Source of the DNA: Zeus faber
Lineage: Eukaryota > Chordata > Actinopteri > Zeiformes > Zeidae
Length of the DNA: 64,000 bases
Assembly: GCA_960531495.1 (NCBI GenBank)
Contig: OY482853.1
Span: 4,698,522 to 4,762,521, forward strand
Direction: 5' to 3'
Shown here: piece by piece, positions 35,033 through 47,290 of the stretch
Position numbering within the stretch: the first letter of the stretch is position 1
Layout of the letters: each line of letters starts with the position of its first letter
The notes under the pieces: generated by a model
Seen by the model: the letters and a program-made list of their open reading frames with translations, nothing else
Database searches by the model: none
Told to the model about the DNA's origin: nothing
Made by a program: the position numbers and the translations under genes

Positions 35033-35490
35033 ATGGTATGGTAGAGTATGGTACGGTACAGTAGTATGGTACGGTATGGTACACTACTGTATGGTAAATT
35101 ATGGTATGGATAGGTATGGTGTGGTACGGTATGGCATGGTATAGAATGGTATGGTACGGAACGGTATAGTTCGTAGTATGGTACGGTACGGTATGTTAGT
35201 ACGGGACAGTACGTTACTGTATTGTACGGCATGATATGGTACGATATGGCATGGTATGGTATGGCATGGTATGTTATTGTATTGTATGACCATGCTGTAC
35301 CGTATGGTGCAGCATGGTGTGGTACATATGGTATGGTGGGATGGTTCGTACTTTACGGTACGGTACAGTATGGTAGAATGGTACAGTATGGTAGATAGTA
35401 CATTCTTTACGGTACGGTACAGTATGGTAGAATGGTACAGTATGGTAGATAGTACATTCTTTACGGTACGGAACAGTATGGTAGTATGGG
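35033..35490. repeat. GGTAY pentamer array with nested 54-bp tandem repeat
   Basis: About 450 bp of TATGG/TACGG/TACAG pentamers, so every frame looks repetitive. At 35352, 35406 and 35460 a 54-bp unit starting TTTACGGTACGG is repeated almost exactly. The array ends in a run of G (about 35490-35499). Confidence 0.95.
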
Positions 35491-35499
35491 GGGGGGGGG

Positions 35500-36241
35500 C
35501 GCAGACCGTGGATGGTCTGTTGAAAGAGTGAGAGTCGACCGGGTACGGAGCCGCCTGAAACGGAGGAGGTCTTAAACACTTCAACACAACAGCAGCCCGG
35601 TCCATGTTCACGCCGTCTCCACCAATTCAACCGTTGCTTTTTTTTTAAATGTTTTTCCTTTTGGATTTTCTGTAAAAAACACAGCGTCACTAGTTGTAGC
35701 GTCGTTTGTTTGCTCTAAAGTCACGTTTGATTGTGAGAGATCTCCGAAATTTCCGTTTTTGGGAGTTGGGGCTGTGGTCGTGTTAGTGTGTGCTGCTGTT
35801 TGGGAAAATGGTCGCTCTCATCACACGATAGGAACAATTAAACGCGTGTTGATATGTGGGGAGTCTGTCACATGTTCAACATCTGTTAAGATTTGAAAAA
35901 GGTTGCAGTGTGGCCTGGCCTTCCGGTACATTGACATAACTAAATTTTTAAAAAAGAAATATAATAGAAATATGAAAAAAAAAAAAGATTTTGCCGCAGA
36001 CCTCCTACAATTCCTGGATCCAGACCCCAATTTGGAAACGACGCGGGGAAACAGCCTCCCTCCCTCCCTCCCCTGCTGGTGGTTCTATCATCTCCATGGT
36101 GAGATGACATAATCACCGCTGGTTTCCTGCTCTCCTGATTGGCAGCTTTCATCTGCAGCAGAAATAACCTAACGTGACGAGAGGTGACACCCCGGAACTA
36201 ATTCATTCAGCTCTTAAGGGAAATTCAGTGTGTCTGTCTGT

Positions 36242-36242
<1 letters not shown>
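35500..36242. other. Intergenic stretch with no recognised gene
   Basis: No coding or repeat structure recognised apart from homopolymer A and T tracts. Confidence 0.5.

Positions 36243-36290
<48 letters not shown>
36243..36290. repeat. (CA)n microsatellite
   Basis: About 24 CA units, uninterrupted. Confidence 0.97.
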
Positions 36291-36291
<1 letters not shown>

Positions 36292-36831
36292 GTTAACTTG
36301 TTAATAAATTATGGAGCGACATCTCTGAGCGACCAATGAGGAGTGAGCAGCGCTGGTTGTGTGCGGATCCAATCTGCCTCGACAGTCGAGCAATCATGTA
36401 ATTGGAATGAAAATGTGGAAGGGAGACCTCCAAATAAAGTGTCGTGGAGTCGGCGGCCGAGCCCAGCGGCTGCTGCCGACGCAGGCGAGCATATACATAA
36501 ACGGATGTCACTTTAATGAATGCATCGCAGTATGAAATCAATTATAATTGATCCTCCATTCATGAAACTTGGCAGGGACATTTATTAAGCCTCTGAGGGT
36601 TTTTTTTGGGGGGGGGGGGGGGGTTGATTCAACGGGCTGAGTGGAGGACTGGGGGTTCCCTCCTTCTCAAAACATTCACCTGGCGGGTACGTCTTGTCGG
36701 GGCTTCGCCTGGTCGCGTGATTGTTCAGTTTGAAAACTCAACAACAGCGGTCACAACGCTATTTCTGCTAAAATCAGGAAATACTGTGGGGTTAATTATT
36801 CACTAGTAAACTGCTGTGCGTCGCATTCATC

Positions 36832-36920
<89 letters not shown>
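36832..36920. repeat. (CA)n microsatellite
   Basis: About 44 CA units with one TA interruption, ending just before a MITE. Confidence 0.97.
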
Positions 36921-36923
<3 letters not shown>

Positions 36924-36938
36924 ATAAATATACAGATA

Positions 36939-37508
36939 CAGTGGTAGCTCGAATTACAACTGTAATTGGTTCTATAACAACGGTCGTGTGTTAAAACAGT
37001 CGTAGGTCCAAGAAATTTTTCCCATATTAATTATGAAATCATGAAGGTTGAAAAGAAACAAAATACACAAACACAGTAAATATGAAAAAAATATCCATAA
37101 GTCAAGAACTACATGCATACACCATGTAGGTCGCCCGCTGACTGGCTGCTGACTGGCTGACTGACTGGCTGACTGGCTGACTGGCTGACTGCTGACTGGC
37201 TGCTGACTGGCTGCTGACTGACTGACTGACTGACTGACTGGCTGACTGGCTGACTGGCTGACTGCTGACTGGCTGCTGACTGGCTGCTGACTGACTGACT
37301 GACTGACTGACTGGCTGACTGGCTGACTGGCTGACTGCTGACTGGCTGCTGACTGACTGACTGACTGGCCGCCGACGCGCCAACCGCAAATTTCCACGGT
37401 CGTATCTTGGAGCAGTCGGTCCTAAGTAGATACAAATTTTGGCGACTATCGCTACTGGTGTCTTGGATTATTCGTAAGTAGATGCAGTCGTAAGTCGAGG
37501 TACCACTG
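36939..37508. mobile_element. Tc1/mariner-like MITE with an internal minisatellite
   Basis: Ends are CAGTGGTAGCTCGA at left and the complement of CAGTGGTACCTCGA at right, each flanked by TA (36937-36938 and 37509-37510), which is the Tc1/mariner target duplication. No transposase is present. The interior is occupied by a CTGACTGG minisatellite. Its ends resemble those of the MITE at 50183-50661. Confidence 0.7.
37130..37375. repeat. CTGACTGG minisatellite with 73-bp higher-order period
   Basis: Built from GACT and GGCT tetramers. The phrase GACTGCTGACTGG recurs at 37187, 37260 and 37333, showing a 73-bp higher-order unit. Because the period is not a multiple of 3, all frames appear as Ser/Gln/Val-rich artefact proteins. 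Confidence 0.95.
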
Positions 37509-37510
37509 TA

Positions 37511-40040
37511 TATATAAATAGATGTATAATATATATAGGTTATATTATGGGATACATTGTGAATATCACAAATACAGACATCGAATACAATAATCCACAA
37601 AATAGATGGCAGTTATTATGGAAAGAAACTTGATTCTCTGCTTTTTTGACACATGATGCCTCAAATATAGAAAAATAGATTATAGAATAGAATCCTTACG
37701 TTCTAATGATCACAAACGGACATGCGCAGATTCAAACACGTTATACTTCTAGATTAAAATGTACTTAGCAATTTCAGGTTCATGTGCAGTGTGGCATTAT
37801 CACCACGTTAGAAATTTTAATTGCACTCCTTAAAAAGGGGATCGATATTTGTAGCGTTCTGTGGTTCAATCAGATATGAAATTATTCAATTAAATAAGTT
37901 ATTTACGGGGCACCACTCCCAACAGCGAGAACAGTTAATTAATCACATTAACTATAAGATAAGGTACAGGTAAATTTATAATTGAAAAGATTTTCATTCA
38001 ATTTGACATCAACCCTTATCATGAAGCAGAATTTTAAGGCTTTCGCCATACGGATCGTCGCGTGGTAGTGGAGCGTTTAGCGGGCTCTCCAGAGCTTACG
38101 TGGGCAGAGAGGAGTCCGTGGGTGGTCGCGGCAGCTGCTCTTGTTCGCCGGTGATTTCCATCCACGTTGTGTGGGGGGCAGTGGTCAGCGGTGGGATGGT
38201 GTCAGGGAAAGAGTCCAAGTTCCCAAGCGGAGTGGAACGGTTCATCGTCCTGATTTGATCAGGGCGAACTGATTCTATACTCACACCTCACAACTGATCC
38301 AGGTGTGAGGGCAATGGCTTCTGGGCACTTCTCTGGTTGTGGTTTGAGTGTTGAATCAAATTAATCCAGCTACATTAACCTTATCAGTTAGGCTTGAATC
38401 TTTCATGGATCGGTTGAAAAAAGAAACTGCAAGGTTTAGTGATTAAAATGATAGAAAGAAAATAAGAAAACAATTCTTCAGCTGGGGCTGGAGCAGGCTT
38501 GTTTAGTAAAATTGAAATTGCGCAAAAAAAACTTTAGCAAAAACAACAGTTAAAGAAAATAAATGAAAAACTTTCAAATAAAATAAAAAGAAAAGTTCTT
38601 AAACTCAAGTGAGGTCTCGCTTTTCGATACCTGGTGGAAGGAGGGGGCATTTTTGTGCATCTCCTTTCTTAGTGGCTAATTCTTTCTAACAAGGGAATGT
38701 AACACCCATTCCTAAAACGCTAAAGTCACATTGATTCACACTACACTATGTTCAAAATAATTAATGATTTCAAAACAAACTATTGTGATCATGTTTCTAT
38801 ACAAACACATGGTTCAGACATCAGTCATCTTTCACGACCATTTTATCACTAACATAACATTCATGACTTATTAACACTTAAGATCATTTCTAATTACTAA
38901 CTATTAAAACATAATTTCAACACTCATAATAAATGGTATACAATCATCATCTTCAATGTGATCACACTGCACCTTATGGGCATTGTAATCTTGGTGGTCA
39001 TCGCGGTTTCTCCCCGCTGGCCACTAGACGGCAGCATGCCTACGTGACAGTTAATACATTTTAAATGAGGTTGTGTAACTTCCCCAGTTTACATTGAACA
39101 GAGGATAAGAGTTGGATCATTCTTCGTGGAAACATCTGCAGAAATAATGTTACTTAAATTACTGACGAATTTGGCATTGGTGCACATCAGACTTCATATC
39201 AGAAGAGGGATGGCAGACCAAATTACTGGTGGATCTCCTTCCAGACATGTTTAAGAGAGACTCTCCATGGGGGGTCTGCCTTGATCGCAGGAGATAATGC
39301 GGTTATGGGTGAAAGCGGAGAAAAGAGAGGGGGGTGGGTTCTGTTGCTTCAGTAACGGTCAAGATAATAAACAGTCATTTGGTCGTCTTTTCGTCTGTTT
39401 TCGTTGTCCCAATTGGCATCTTCATTGTTTGGGAATGCAGAAAAGTGTTACAGGTCCTGTGATCTCAGGAAGGGGTTCCTACCCCCTTCTGTGAATCTCT
39501 GGGGAAGAGGGTCCAGGAAAGGCAGTCTTGGCTGTGTATGCTACAGCAGTGACTATAAAACATTTAAATGGTATTAATACATCTATAATAAAACATACTC
39601 TTCCCACACAGTTAATTTATCACATGAATAAAATGTGTATATATTTAAATTTTTACCAGTTCATTATACATTTTACTCTACCCAAAAGAGAACGCCTCGT
39701 GCTTTTGGGTGCAGTGGCCCGGAGCTGTCCATGGTCCTATGAGGTTCAATGCCATCTGTGGTTCAATGCCAGTTTGGACCACATATTCGCTATTCACTTT
39801 TTTACAATAAATTATTCAAAGTGTTAAGTTGCTTTTGGAGTGCATTTTGAAAACCACCAAAGACTGCTACCTGTTTATCGCTGCCTTCGGATGCCGTGAT
39901 AATAATACAGTAACACAATAACAATTAATTCATTAATTTAATTATAATAAAATATAGATGACGGGAAAGTCTGGGCGTGGCACTCCTTATACACGTGCTT
40001 CAATTGCACCAGCTCTCTGGAGAAGATGGTGCACTGCTGT
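37511..40040. other. Intergenic stretch with no recognised gene
   Basis: AT-rich for much of its length. A 62-codon minus-strand frame at 38284-38096 (PPLTTAPHTTWMEITGEQEQ) could be a fragment of an element, but I cannot place it. 38980-39060 and 39180-39520 are GC-richer without recognisable exons. Confidence 0.4.
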
Positions 40041-40450
40041 GTTTTTTTTTGTTTTTTTTCGGTTTCCACGCAGTTACTACCAGCTCTCTGCAGACGATAA
40101 TATTTTCCCTCTAACTGTGTGTGGCTATTAGCGCCCGTGTTTGTGAATTGGATGTTTGTTACATTTGCATAGAAAGGGGCCAATTTTGCACCAGATGTAT
40201 GCATAACACATCGTTTAAATGATGTGCAAATAGCACTACCACACTGAGACGCTGTTTGCGTGGCAGCGCAGTTAGCGGTGCATTTCACCGTTTGTGGATA
40301 CTTTGTGAATTAGACCCTCGCTTTTTCTGTTATTTGTGCAGGTTGGCGGCCTCAAAAGCCACCCAATCCTTTTGTGAATTTGCCCCAGAGTGTTTAGATG
40401 TTCAGGCTTTCTCATTAGACAATTTTGTTTCCGCTGTGAGCCATTGTTAA
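40041..40450. repeat. Short palindromic DNA element (MITE-like)
   Basis: Contains GGCTATTAGCGCCCGTG, GGGGCCAATTTTGCACC, GTGCAAATAGCACTACC, GTTTGCGTGGCAGCGCAGTTAGCGGTGC and GTGAATTTGCCCC, a vocabulary shared with dispersed fish elements. 9020-9115 has related phrases (CAATTTGCGACCGC, GTCAATTTGCCCC). Exact ends are not resolved. Confidence 0.4.
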
Positions 40451-41179
40451 ACCCTTCATCAGCATATTGATGTGATAACAGGTCGGATGTCTAATTTACA
40501 TTTTGGCCACATGCCATTAAGCTAATTAAAGATTTAAATCCGTTGAGATGATCCATGCAAATCAATAGCGTCTGTCTTCAGTCCCTGCAGAAGGAGGGAG
40601 TAAAGCCTGCTAAAAAATAGTCCACACAGAACATTTTGTGGTTAAAGCCTTTCTTCTCCATCTCGCTCTCCCTCCTCTCTGACCTTTCACCACCAGTAAA
40701 TCTTCGATATAATAGATATGCTCTCTATGATGCAAGAAGTGAGGATTTATTTCCATTCTCTGTTCATTTTAACCGTCGGCGGGGGTAATTAAGAAATCTG
40801 TGAAATGATGGCTGAAAATTGGGGGAAAAAAATATTAAAAGCCAAAACACAAAATATCCAGAATAGTAAAGAACTGCAGAAGAGCTTATTGATTCAGTTT
40901 TTTTAATCACTTATTAATGTTCATATCACAGATGTAGCACATCGATTTGTCTAAGGCTGCTTTCAAGCATTCACTGCAACCCGGAAATTATCCGGACATC
41001 CAGACAGGAGCTGGATATGTGAATGCAAATGTCCAAATCTGTTGCCACGCCTCTAAATAGATATTGTGTCTCTCGCCTCGGCTTAAGCTCTCGGATCAAG
41101 TTTATCTTCCCCACGTCTGCCCTTTTAGACTCCAAAACCTGCCGGCCTCCACAGGTGATCCCCGTGCCGCATACTGGGC
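40451..41179. other. Intergenic stretch with no recognised gene
   Basis: No coding or repeat structure recognised. Confidence 0.5.
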
Positions 41180-42580
41180 AGACAGAATGTAAATGTGACC
41201 CACCGCATACTTTAGAGTCATTTGGCGGCTTTCGACTTTTTTTTTTTCCTTCGCATCATTTGAAAGTGGAGAATCAGAGCTTCTGCAAAGGTTTCATTTG
41301 TGCAAATCAAGCAAATATTTTTAAAGATATGACCTGTTAATTACAAGGGTGTGGCAAAGTGTGATTCTGAGAATCAACTTCAAAGTTTTACCCAGACTTG
41401 CTTCATTCAGCCAGCTCCCAGAATGCAAATGGGGTTGGTGGACAAACAAAGCCTCATGGCTCATTAACGTACTGCTGAATGGGGCAATCACAAACAGCCT
41501 TGAACAGCGTCACCAACACACAACTATTTTTGTTTTTAAAAAAGCTTTTATTTAACAGTAAGAATATCCATGTTTTATTATAGTGGAATTATTTTGTAGT
41601 TTAAAAGTACAGGCAACACAACACAATGTAGAGTCTATCAATATTATGAGTCTCAGAAAATCTGAAATCTGAAAATCTGTCACCAACCTCAACGGACTTC
41701 ATCACGTCATCAACTTCTTCGATTGCAACATCAACGGGCGCATCGTCAGTCGCCTCCGGTGGTTCTTGAAAATATTCTGTTTCATCGTCACATTCAGGTT
41801 GAAATCCACTGTTTGAAATGTTCTCCAAGTCTGGGATAATATCACATTCAGCGTCGCTGTCGTTCTCAGCGTGGCTGTGGGAGAACTGACTATCGTCGCA
41901 GAAAATAAAGTCCAGTCCGCTGCTAACACTGACTTGGATCTATCGCACTGGTCAGATTAAGGTCCGAGATATGATTCAGAGCTTCTGCCACCCGCTTCGC
42001 GTAATCCATAACGATACGAAGAAGAGCGTTTTCACAGACAAGTGAGACCGAAACACCCCCGTGCTGCGCTTTAACCGTCTGTTTACGGAAGTGACGTAGG
42101 TGGGTGATGCGAAGGTTTCTTCTTCTATGCAGTTTCACAACAATGGCTCTGTGTGTGTGAAAGTACGATTTAAAGGTTGATTTCTATCAAAACGGTTTTA
42201 CATTGTGACTTCACATCACATGGACTATGGAGAAATGATCTTCACCTGGACACCTGCATTAAAAGGAAACCATAGATTGGCGTTGTTCAGCGCTGTTCAG
42301 CGTCTTGGTAAGTTAACTATGTTTCCACATGTAATCTAACGGGAATATTTAACTCCACGGTTTAACATTTTTCTCCTATTTATAAGTCAAACTCTGCTTT
42401 GAAAGTACGTTGAGAGATAAAAAAAAAAAACCCCACAAAGGAATATGGATATGAAAAAATCTCAATTTCATTCAAGAAAGGTTTTTTCAACTCATTTGTC
42501 TGCTCCTGGCCATTTCAGAAATGGATGAAGTGGCGGGTTTTGCTGCGGCGGGTCACAATTGTGATCCCTATGAAATTAAC
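41180..42580 (-). mobile_element. Family G element, inverted copy
   Basis: Reverse complement matches 25715-26975 through most of its length: the CTTTCTTGAA..GAAAATGAGA-like left part, the ATAAATAGGAGAAAAATGTT block, the coding remnant, CCCCATTTGC(A/G)TTCTGGGAGCTG, and AAGCCGCCAAATGA near the end. Minus-strand frames at 42138-41923 and 41929-41601 carry the coding remnant, including SDLNLTSAIDPSQC and an acidic DDETEYFQEPPEATDD segment. The two G copies are about 15 kb apart and face each other. Confidence 0.65.
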
Positions 42581-43644
42581 ACCAGCAGCTACCGGATGGC
42601 GTTTGAAAATGCTGCAACATCTGCCCAGTGAAATGTTGCACCTTCAGACCAAAACAATGTACGGTCTGTTCATGTATTTTGCTCCTGAATGACCTCCACA
42701 GAGAATTGATGCCTTGGTGAATCTTATAACCAAAAAGCAAACCTTTCTAGAACTGATTTGAACCAAAAACACAGGGGTTCCTTACGGAGGGAGCTTAATT
42801 TGAACGCTCCCAGTTTAGCGACTGGCTTGCTCTCACATACTAAAATCACATCAAGGGCTTTTTCCCATTAGAGCAGCAAAGGCACAAATAGCGCGTCTCT
42901 ACGACACCACAGGGTTATATGAGGAGTGCCACCAGTAGATCTTTCAATACTGGACACGATAGGAAGACAAATATTCACCAATTCACCGCATCGACCTCAA
43001 AGGGTGCATTTGTATTAACGTCACACAATAATCACTTTTCTTACATGGTCATGCTTTCATTTTAGTGTTGTGTCAAAGAGTTTTGCTAATGCATTAATAC
43101 AAAGTTCCCCCTGCATTGCCATCAGATTTCCATCTCTCAGCACTCATCTGCCATTTCATGGTGCGGTGAAATCATAGGTTGTGCGAAAAAGAGTTCAAAG
43201 TTCAAATGGGCCGAACCTTTAGGGCAGTGGAGCGCTTGTTTGAGTGCTGTGCGTTGCCAAGGGCAGCATGGCAACGAACGATAAAGGGCCATGCAAACGA
43301 TCACCAGCAAAATGGCTTTAAACTAGCTGAGGCATTGTTCTACTATGGTCTCAAAATAGGCACCAAGCCACTGTGCTTAAAGTTCAAAATATTTAGACAT
43401 TGGCAGCATTTACAGCTAACCGTTGTGGTAACATCTGTATGTGACATAGAACAAAAGTGTCTGAAACAAGCAATCTCCCTCAATTTCACAACACAAATTA
43501 TAGTCAACGAGGGAAAGCTATTACTTGCCAAAGTCTCAGCAGTGATTATGATTAGGGAGCTATTTTAACATCTTAGATAAATAGGTTTACCTCTATAGGA
43601 TGCATGGACTAGACATAAACTAGATGGTACAGAGAACCTCTCAC
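42581..43644. other. Intergenic stretch with no recognised gene
   Basis: A 129-codon plus-strand open frame at 43179-43568 has no recognised domain. It lies just upstream of a LINE fragment and may belong to a decayed repeat. Confidence 0.4.
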
Positions 43645-44601
43645 ACCTGGATGCAGTATCTCCTGAAACTCCAACACAGTTGCTAAGTGTAGCAAAACCG
43701 ACAACATGCTTACTAGACCCGCTCCCTGGAGAAGCTGTTTCCAATTTCAGGACCCCCTATTCTTAACAATATGAACTCATCTCTGTGCTCTGGCATGGTA
43801 CCTTTGGCTTTTAAGACACTTATAAAATACTACACGGCCTAGCACCTTCCTATCTGACTGACTTAGAGGTTCCTAATGTACCATCTTGAGCCTTAAACTC
43901 ACAACATGCTGGCTTTTTAGCGATTCACAGAGTTAAAAACAAGTCCACAGGCTCCAGAGAATTCTCACTCCGGGCCCCAGTACTGTGGAACGCCCTACCT
44001 GCGGAAATCAGAGCTGCTGCCTCTGTAGACATTTTTAAATCAAGACTGAAGATTATTACAGTCCTGCATTTGTTAACCACGCCCGTCCCGCTAGCTTTCC
44101 CCCCCCCCCCCCCCACTTCATCCTTTAGCACTGGAACATGATGTCTGGATATTTACCCACTGTGTTCTACCTCCCTCCCTTCAGTTTACTCTGGGGTAAG
44201 GGAGGTCAGGCTGCTGCGAGCAACCTGGATCGGGCCCTGACGAGAACCACATCCCTGGAGGCGTCTCCCTGCCGCGCTCTGCACCAGAAAACACACTCAT
44301 GCTGTTTAGCTTTGACATGAAATTGTATAGAAGTACAATATCCTCTGATTTGTCATGTTATTTTACCATTGTTGCCCACGTGGCATCCATTGCAGCCTGG
44401 AAGGGGGGATCTCTCCCTCTAAGGTCCCTTCTCAAGGTTTCCCCCCCCCCCCCCCTAAAGAATTTTTGGGAGTTTTTCCCTTGCTGGGATCAGGGTTCAG
44501 ACCAGGGGATGTCGTTGATTTCTATGTGAAATGTGGATTTGTGAAGTCCTTTGTGACTGTATTGTGATTAAGGGCTGTACAAATAAACTTGACTTGATAT
44601 G
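43645..44601 (+). mobile_element. L2/Rex1-like LINE, 3' end with C-terminal reverse transcriptase remnant
   Basis: Frame-shifted pieces from about 43690 to 44060 give the typical C-terminal region of CR1/L2-group reverse transcriptases, including LHGLAPSYLT, HRVKNKSTGSR, APVLWNALPAEIRAA and DIFKSRLK. A 3' untranslated part follows, with CCTGGAAGG and TTTCCCTTGCTG, ending GGGCTGTACAAATAAACTTGACTTGAT, a common terminus of this LINE group. It is truncated at the 5' side and dead. C runs at 44099-44115 and 44441-44455 are homopolymer slippage sites. Confidence 0.8.
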
Positions 44602-46283
44602 GTGGCTCAATTTTCCATATTTGAGGAATTTTTCATTGTAATTTGGTTTAACTGTACTTCAGAAAACATCTTGGATCAATCTGTTGATCTTCATCGTAGA
44701 AGTTCTATTTCAGAGTTCTCTACATGGGCAACTCTACTGCTACGCCAAAAAAGCCTCCAAAAAGATTGTGCGTGTTGTGTTTTCCACCAATAGCAACACT
44801 GGCGGTGGACATTCACTGTAACTCTCTAACCATAGTTGAACTTTTCTGAAGCTTTGTCCAATTTCTCACAAATGTTTTGGACCCAAGCCTAAATGGATTT
44901 TTGGTGACTGGATTTGATTAAAAAACGACTTTCTAGTCAATCAGAAAATGAAGGGACGCAGAATCTAAAGTATTTCCTTTCTCACCCAGCGTCTAGGTAA
45001 CTGGCGTTAATATGACTAGTGTACATGTTGATTAGAACATTTTCTAAAATGCTGAGACATATCGTTTGCGGCTTATCTGCAGCAGCTCTTCCTGTGTAGA
45101 TGGGAAAGCATTTAATTCACTGTCAGAACTTTAACCTCGGCCTCATTTAATCATTTAAAATCCAAAGTGGTAAGTTTCACACAGCAAAAAGAGCAAAGAA
45201 ATGTGTCCAAACATTTTGAACAGTCACCAATAGCTGTGGTGGATTCATGGATTAATGAATTACAGTAATGAAATATTTTCTTTTTAAAACAACTGAAATG
45301 AATGAAAATTAAATGTGCCATTTTATTTTGATATAGTCAATGAAAAAAAGTCACATCAGTATTATAAATATTTCCTAATAGCCACATTACAAAACATTTG
45401 CATTTAATTACTCAATTGAATGTAAATCAGACATGTACATTTCACTTAAAAATAAGAAAAAAAAAAGCATGTTTTCTTCAAATGTCTCTTGACAAATGAA
45501 TTAAAAGTCTGATACTCTGGTCAAGTAAAAGAAAAGTACATAATTTAAATGATACGCAATGAAGTATGAGAGTAGTTGTAACTCGTGACTTTCGCTTTTT
45601 GGAGACTTTTCCTTTCAGAAATCTTTATTTCATGTAATTTCAAGTACAAACTGCTCATAATCACTTGTTAGTATTCAAGGTCTTTCGGGATTGTTCAGTG
45701 ATAACTACCTGTAAATTGAGCCATATTTCCCTTAGACGGCATGGTTCTTATTTTATTGAATCAAACCTTTATCCGTGAGAATGTGTATGTCAACCATAAA
45801 TGGAGGCAGAATGCGCAGAGTTTGCTGCTTATCTGCAGCAGCTCTTCCTGTGTTGATGGAAATGCACTTAGTTCACTGTCACAACCTTAGCCTCAGCCTC
45901 GCTAAATCATTTTCAAATCCACAAAGATAAGTGGCACAAGGTAAAAATAGTAAGAGATGTGCTGTGAAAAAACACTTCGTAACTTTCTGCACACTGGAAC
46001 TTTTGAGCTGTGTGAACTTACGGAAGAGCTACATCAGTAATTTGACGGTTTTGTGCAACCTCAGAAGAGGAAAACAGATCGACTGTGGATGACATCTACT
46101 AAGCTTTTCCTCACATTGAATGCTTTTCCTGCTTTGTTAAAGGTACGGGATTAAGTTTAACCTTTAAAGCTGTAACTGTCTTCATCTTAAAATGAAATCA
46201 TTTTTCATCTGTCTCTCTCATGCCATGAAGTTATTACATTTTTCATGCCACCCGACCAACAGAATGGACGCCGCAGGCCACGT
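44602..46283. other. Intergenic stretch with a ~140-bp direct repeat
   Basis: 45065-45210 and 45821-45962 share CTTATCTGCAGCAGCTCTTC, TTCACTGTCA, AACCT(C/A)(G)GCCTC and AATCATTT..AAATCCA, about 80% identical by eye, direct orientation, 756 bp apart. No gene recognised. Confidence 0.6.
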
Positions 46284-46796
46284 TCAGAACCCTTCATAAT
46301 GTTTGAGCTGCCTTTCTAACTGCCAAGAGCCGTTTGGCCGACACACCGAAAAGGTTGCAGCCTCAAAAAACTCTACACGCTGTGACCGATGTGATGAGCT
46401 ATGGAAGAAATACAAATGAAAGGCAGTTAGGGGGCAGCTAAACCAAGAAAAGATCTGTTGTTCACGGTGAAATGCATAAGAACGACTTGTGTGCGGAGGT
46501 GGAGAGTAACGAGTTACGAGTCTCTTAAGAGTACTTGGGTATGTTTTCACCCATTGAACGTGCATGGAAGCTTGCATCAAACTGTGCATAAAAAAATGTA
46601 GGGCTTTCAGTTGGAAAATAAAAGCTGTCAGTCGATCGGACCACTCAAAATCCTGTGTAAATTGGACACGATGTTGTTGAAGTTGAATATATGGAGTTTG
46701 CTTGAGAATTTCATCATCGATCTTGACTCCTGCTTTGGAGTCACTGTATAACTTGTGCCACAAATCCAGATTGCTTTTAGAACCCTGATGAATCAT
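46284..46796 (-). other. Unassigned 170-codon open frame
   Basis: Starts with ATG and is open for 170 codons on the minus strand. No recognised domain, no membrane segment, and a composition rich in His, Ser and Phe. It does not look like a known family and has no obvious splice partners. It could be a chance frame or a fragment of an element. I would not call it a gene without transcript or homology support. Confidence 0.15.
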
Positions 46797-47290
46797 GAAT
46801 CAGCTGTAAAATAATGCGAGTATATCAGCAATGTAGAACAAGTACTGCATAACGTCAGCACCCTGCTTCACCCGCATAGGACCTGTAAAGGTGCCCAGAG
46901 GGAAGGGCCTCTGGGAAGGGCCTGAATCAAGAATTCAATATGATACTGCTCCTCTAGTGCAGTGGTTTCCAACAGTGGTTTCTTACAGATTAATCAGTTT
47001 AATTACAGTCTATGTACGGTTTACACACATACTTGGCTGTTTACTTTGCAGTATTCTAACCACCAAGACACAAAGACAATGACGAGCAGATCTGCTCTAC
47101 ATGCAGCAAATCTAGAAAATAAACTTGAGTGGTTGTAACTTGTTTTGGCTGGCTTTGATAAAAATATGTCTTCAAATGCCTTACTGAGAAGTAAGAGCTG
47201 ATTGTAGTAGGAAATTAAGCAACTTTTTAAGGAAAACAGCTGCCCTTTGATGATCTCGACTCTGAATGAAGACATTTCAAGATATCGAAA
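46797..47290. other. Intergenic stretch; short repeat with 54.47-54.50 kb
   Basis: ACAGTCTATGTACGGTTTAC at 47005-47024 recurs at 54479-54498 with similar flanks (ATTAA(T/C)C(A/T)GTTTA), a short dispersed repeat of unknown class. Confidence 0.5.

Noticed and set aside
34996-35690. Tyr/His/Thr/Pro-rich open frames up to 170 codons
   Set aside because: Produced by the GGTAY pentamer array, which lacks stops in several frames.
37102-37600. Ser/Gln/Val-rich open frames on the minus strand
   Set aside because: They are translations of the CTGACTGG minisatellite in three frames, with no independent evidence of coding.
38096-38284. Possible fragment of a retroelement protein on the minus strand
   Set aside because: Only 62 codons, no catalytic motif and no LTR pair found around it.
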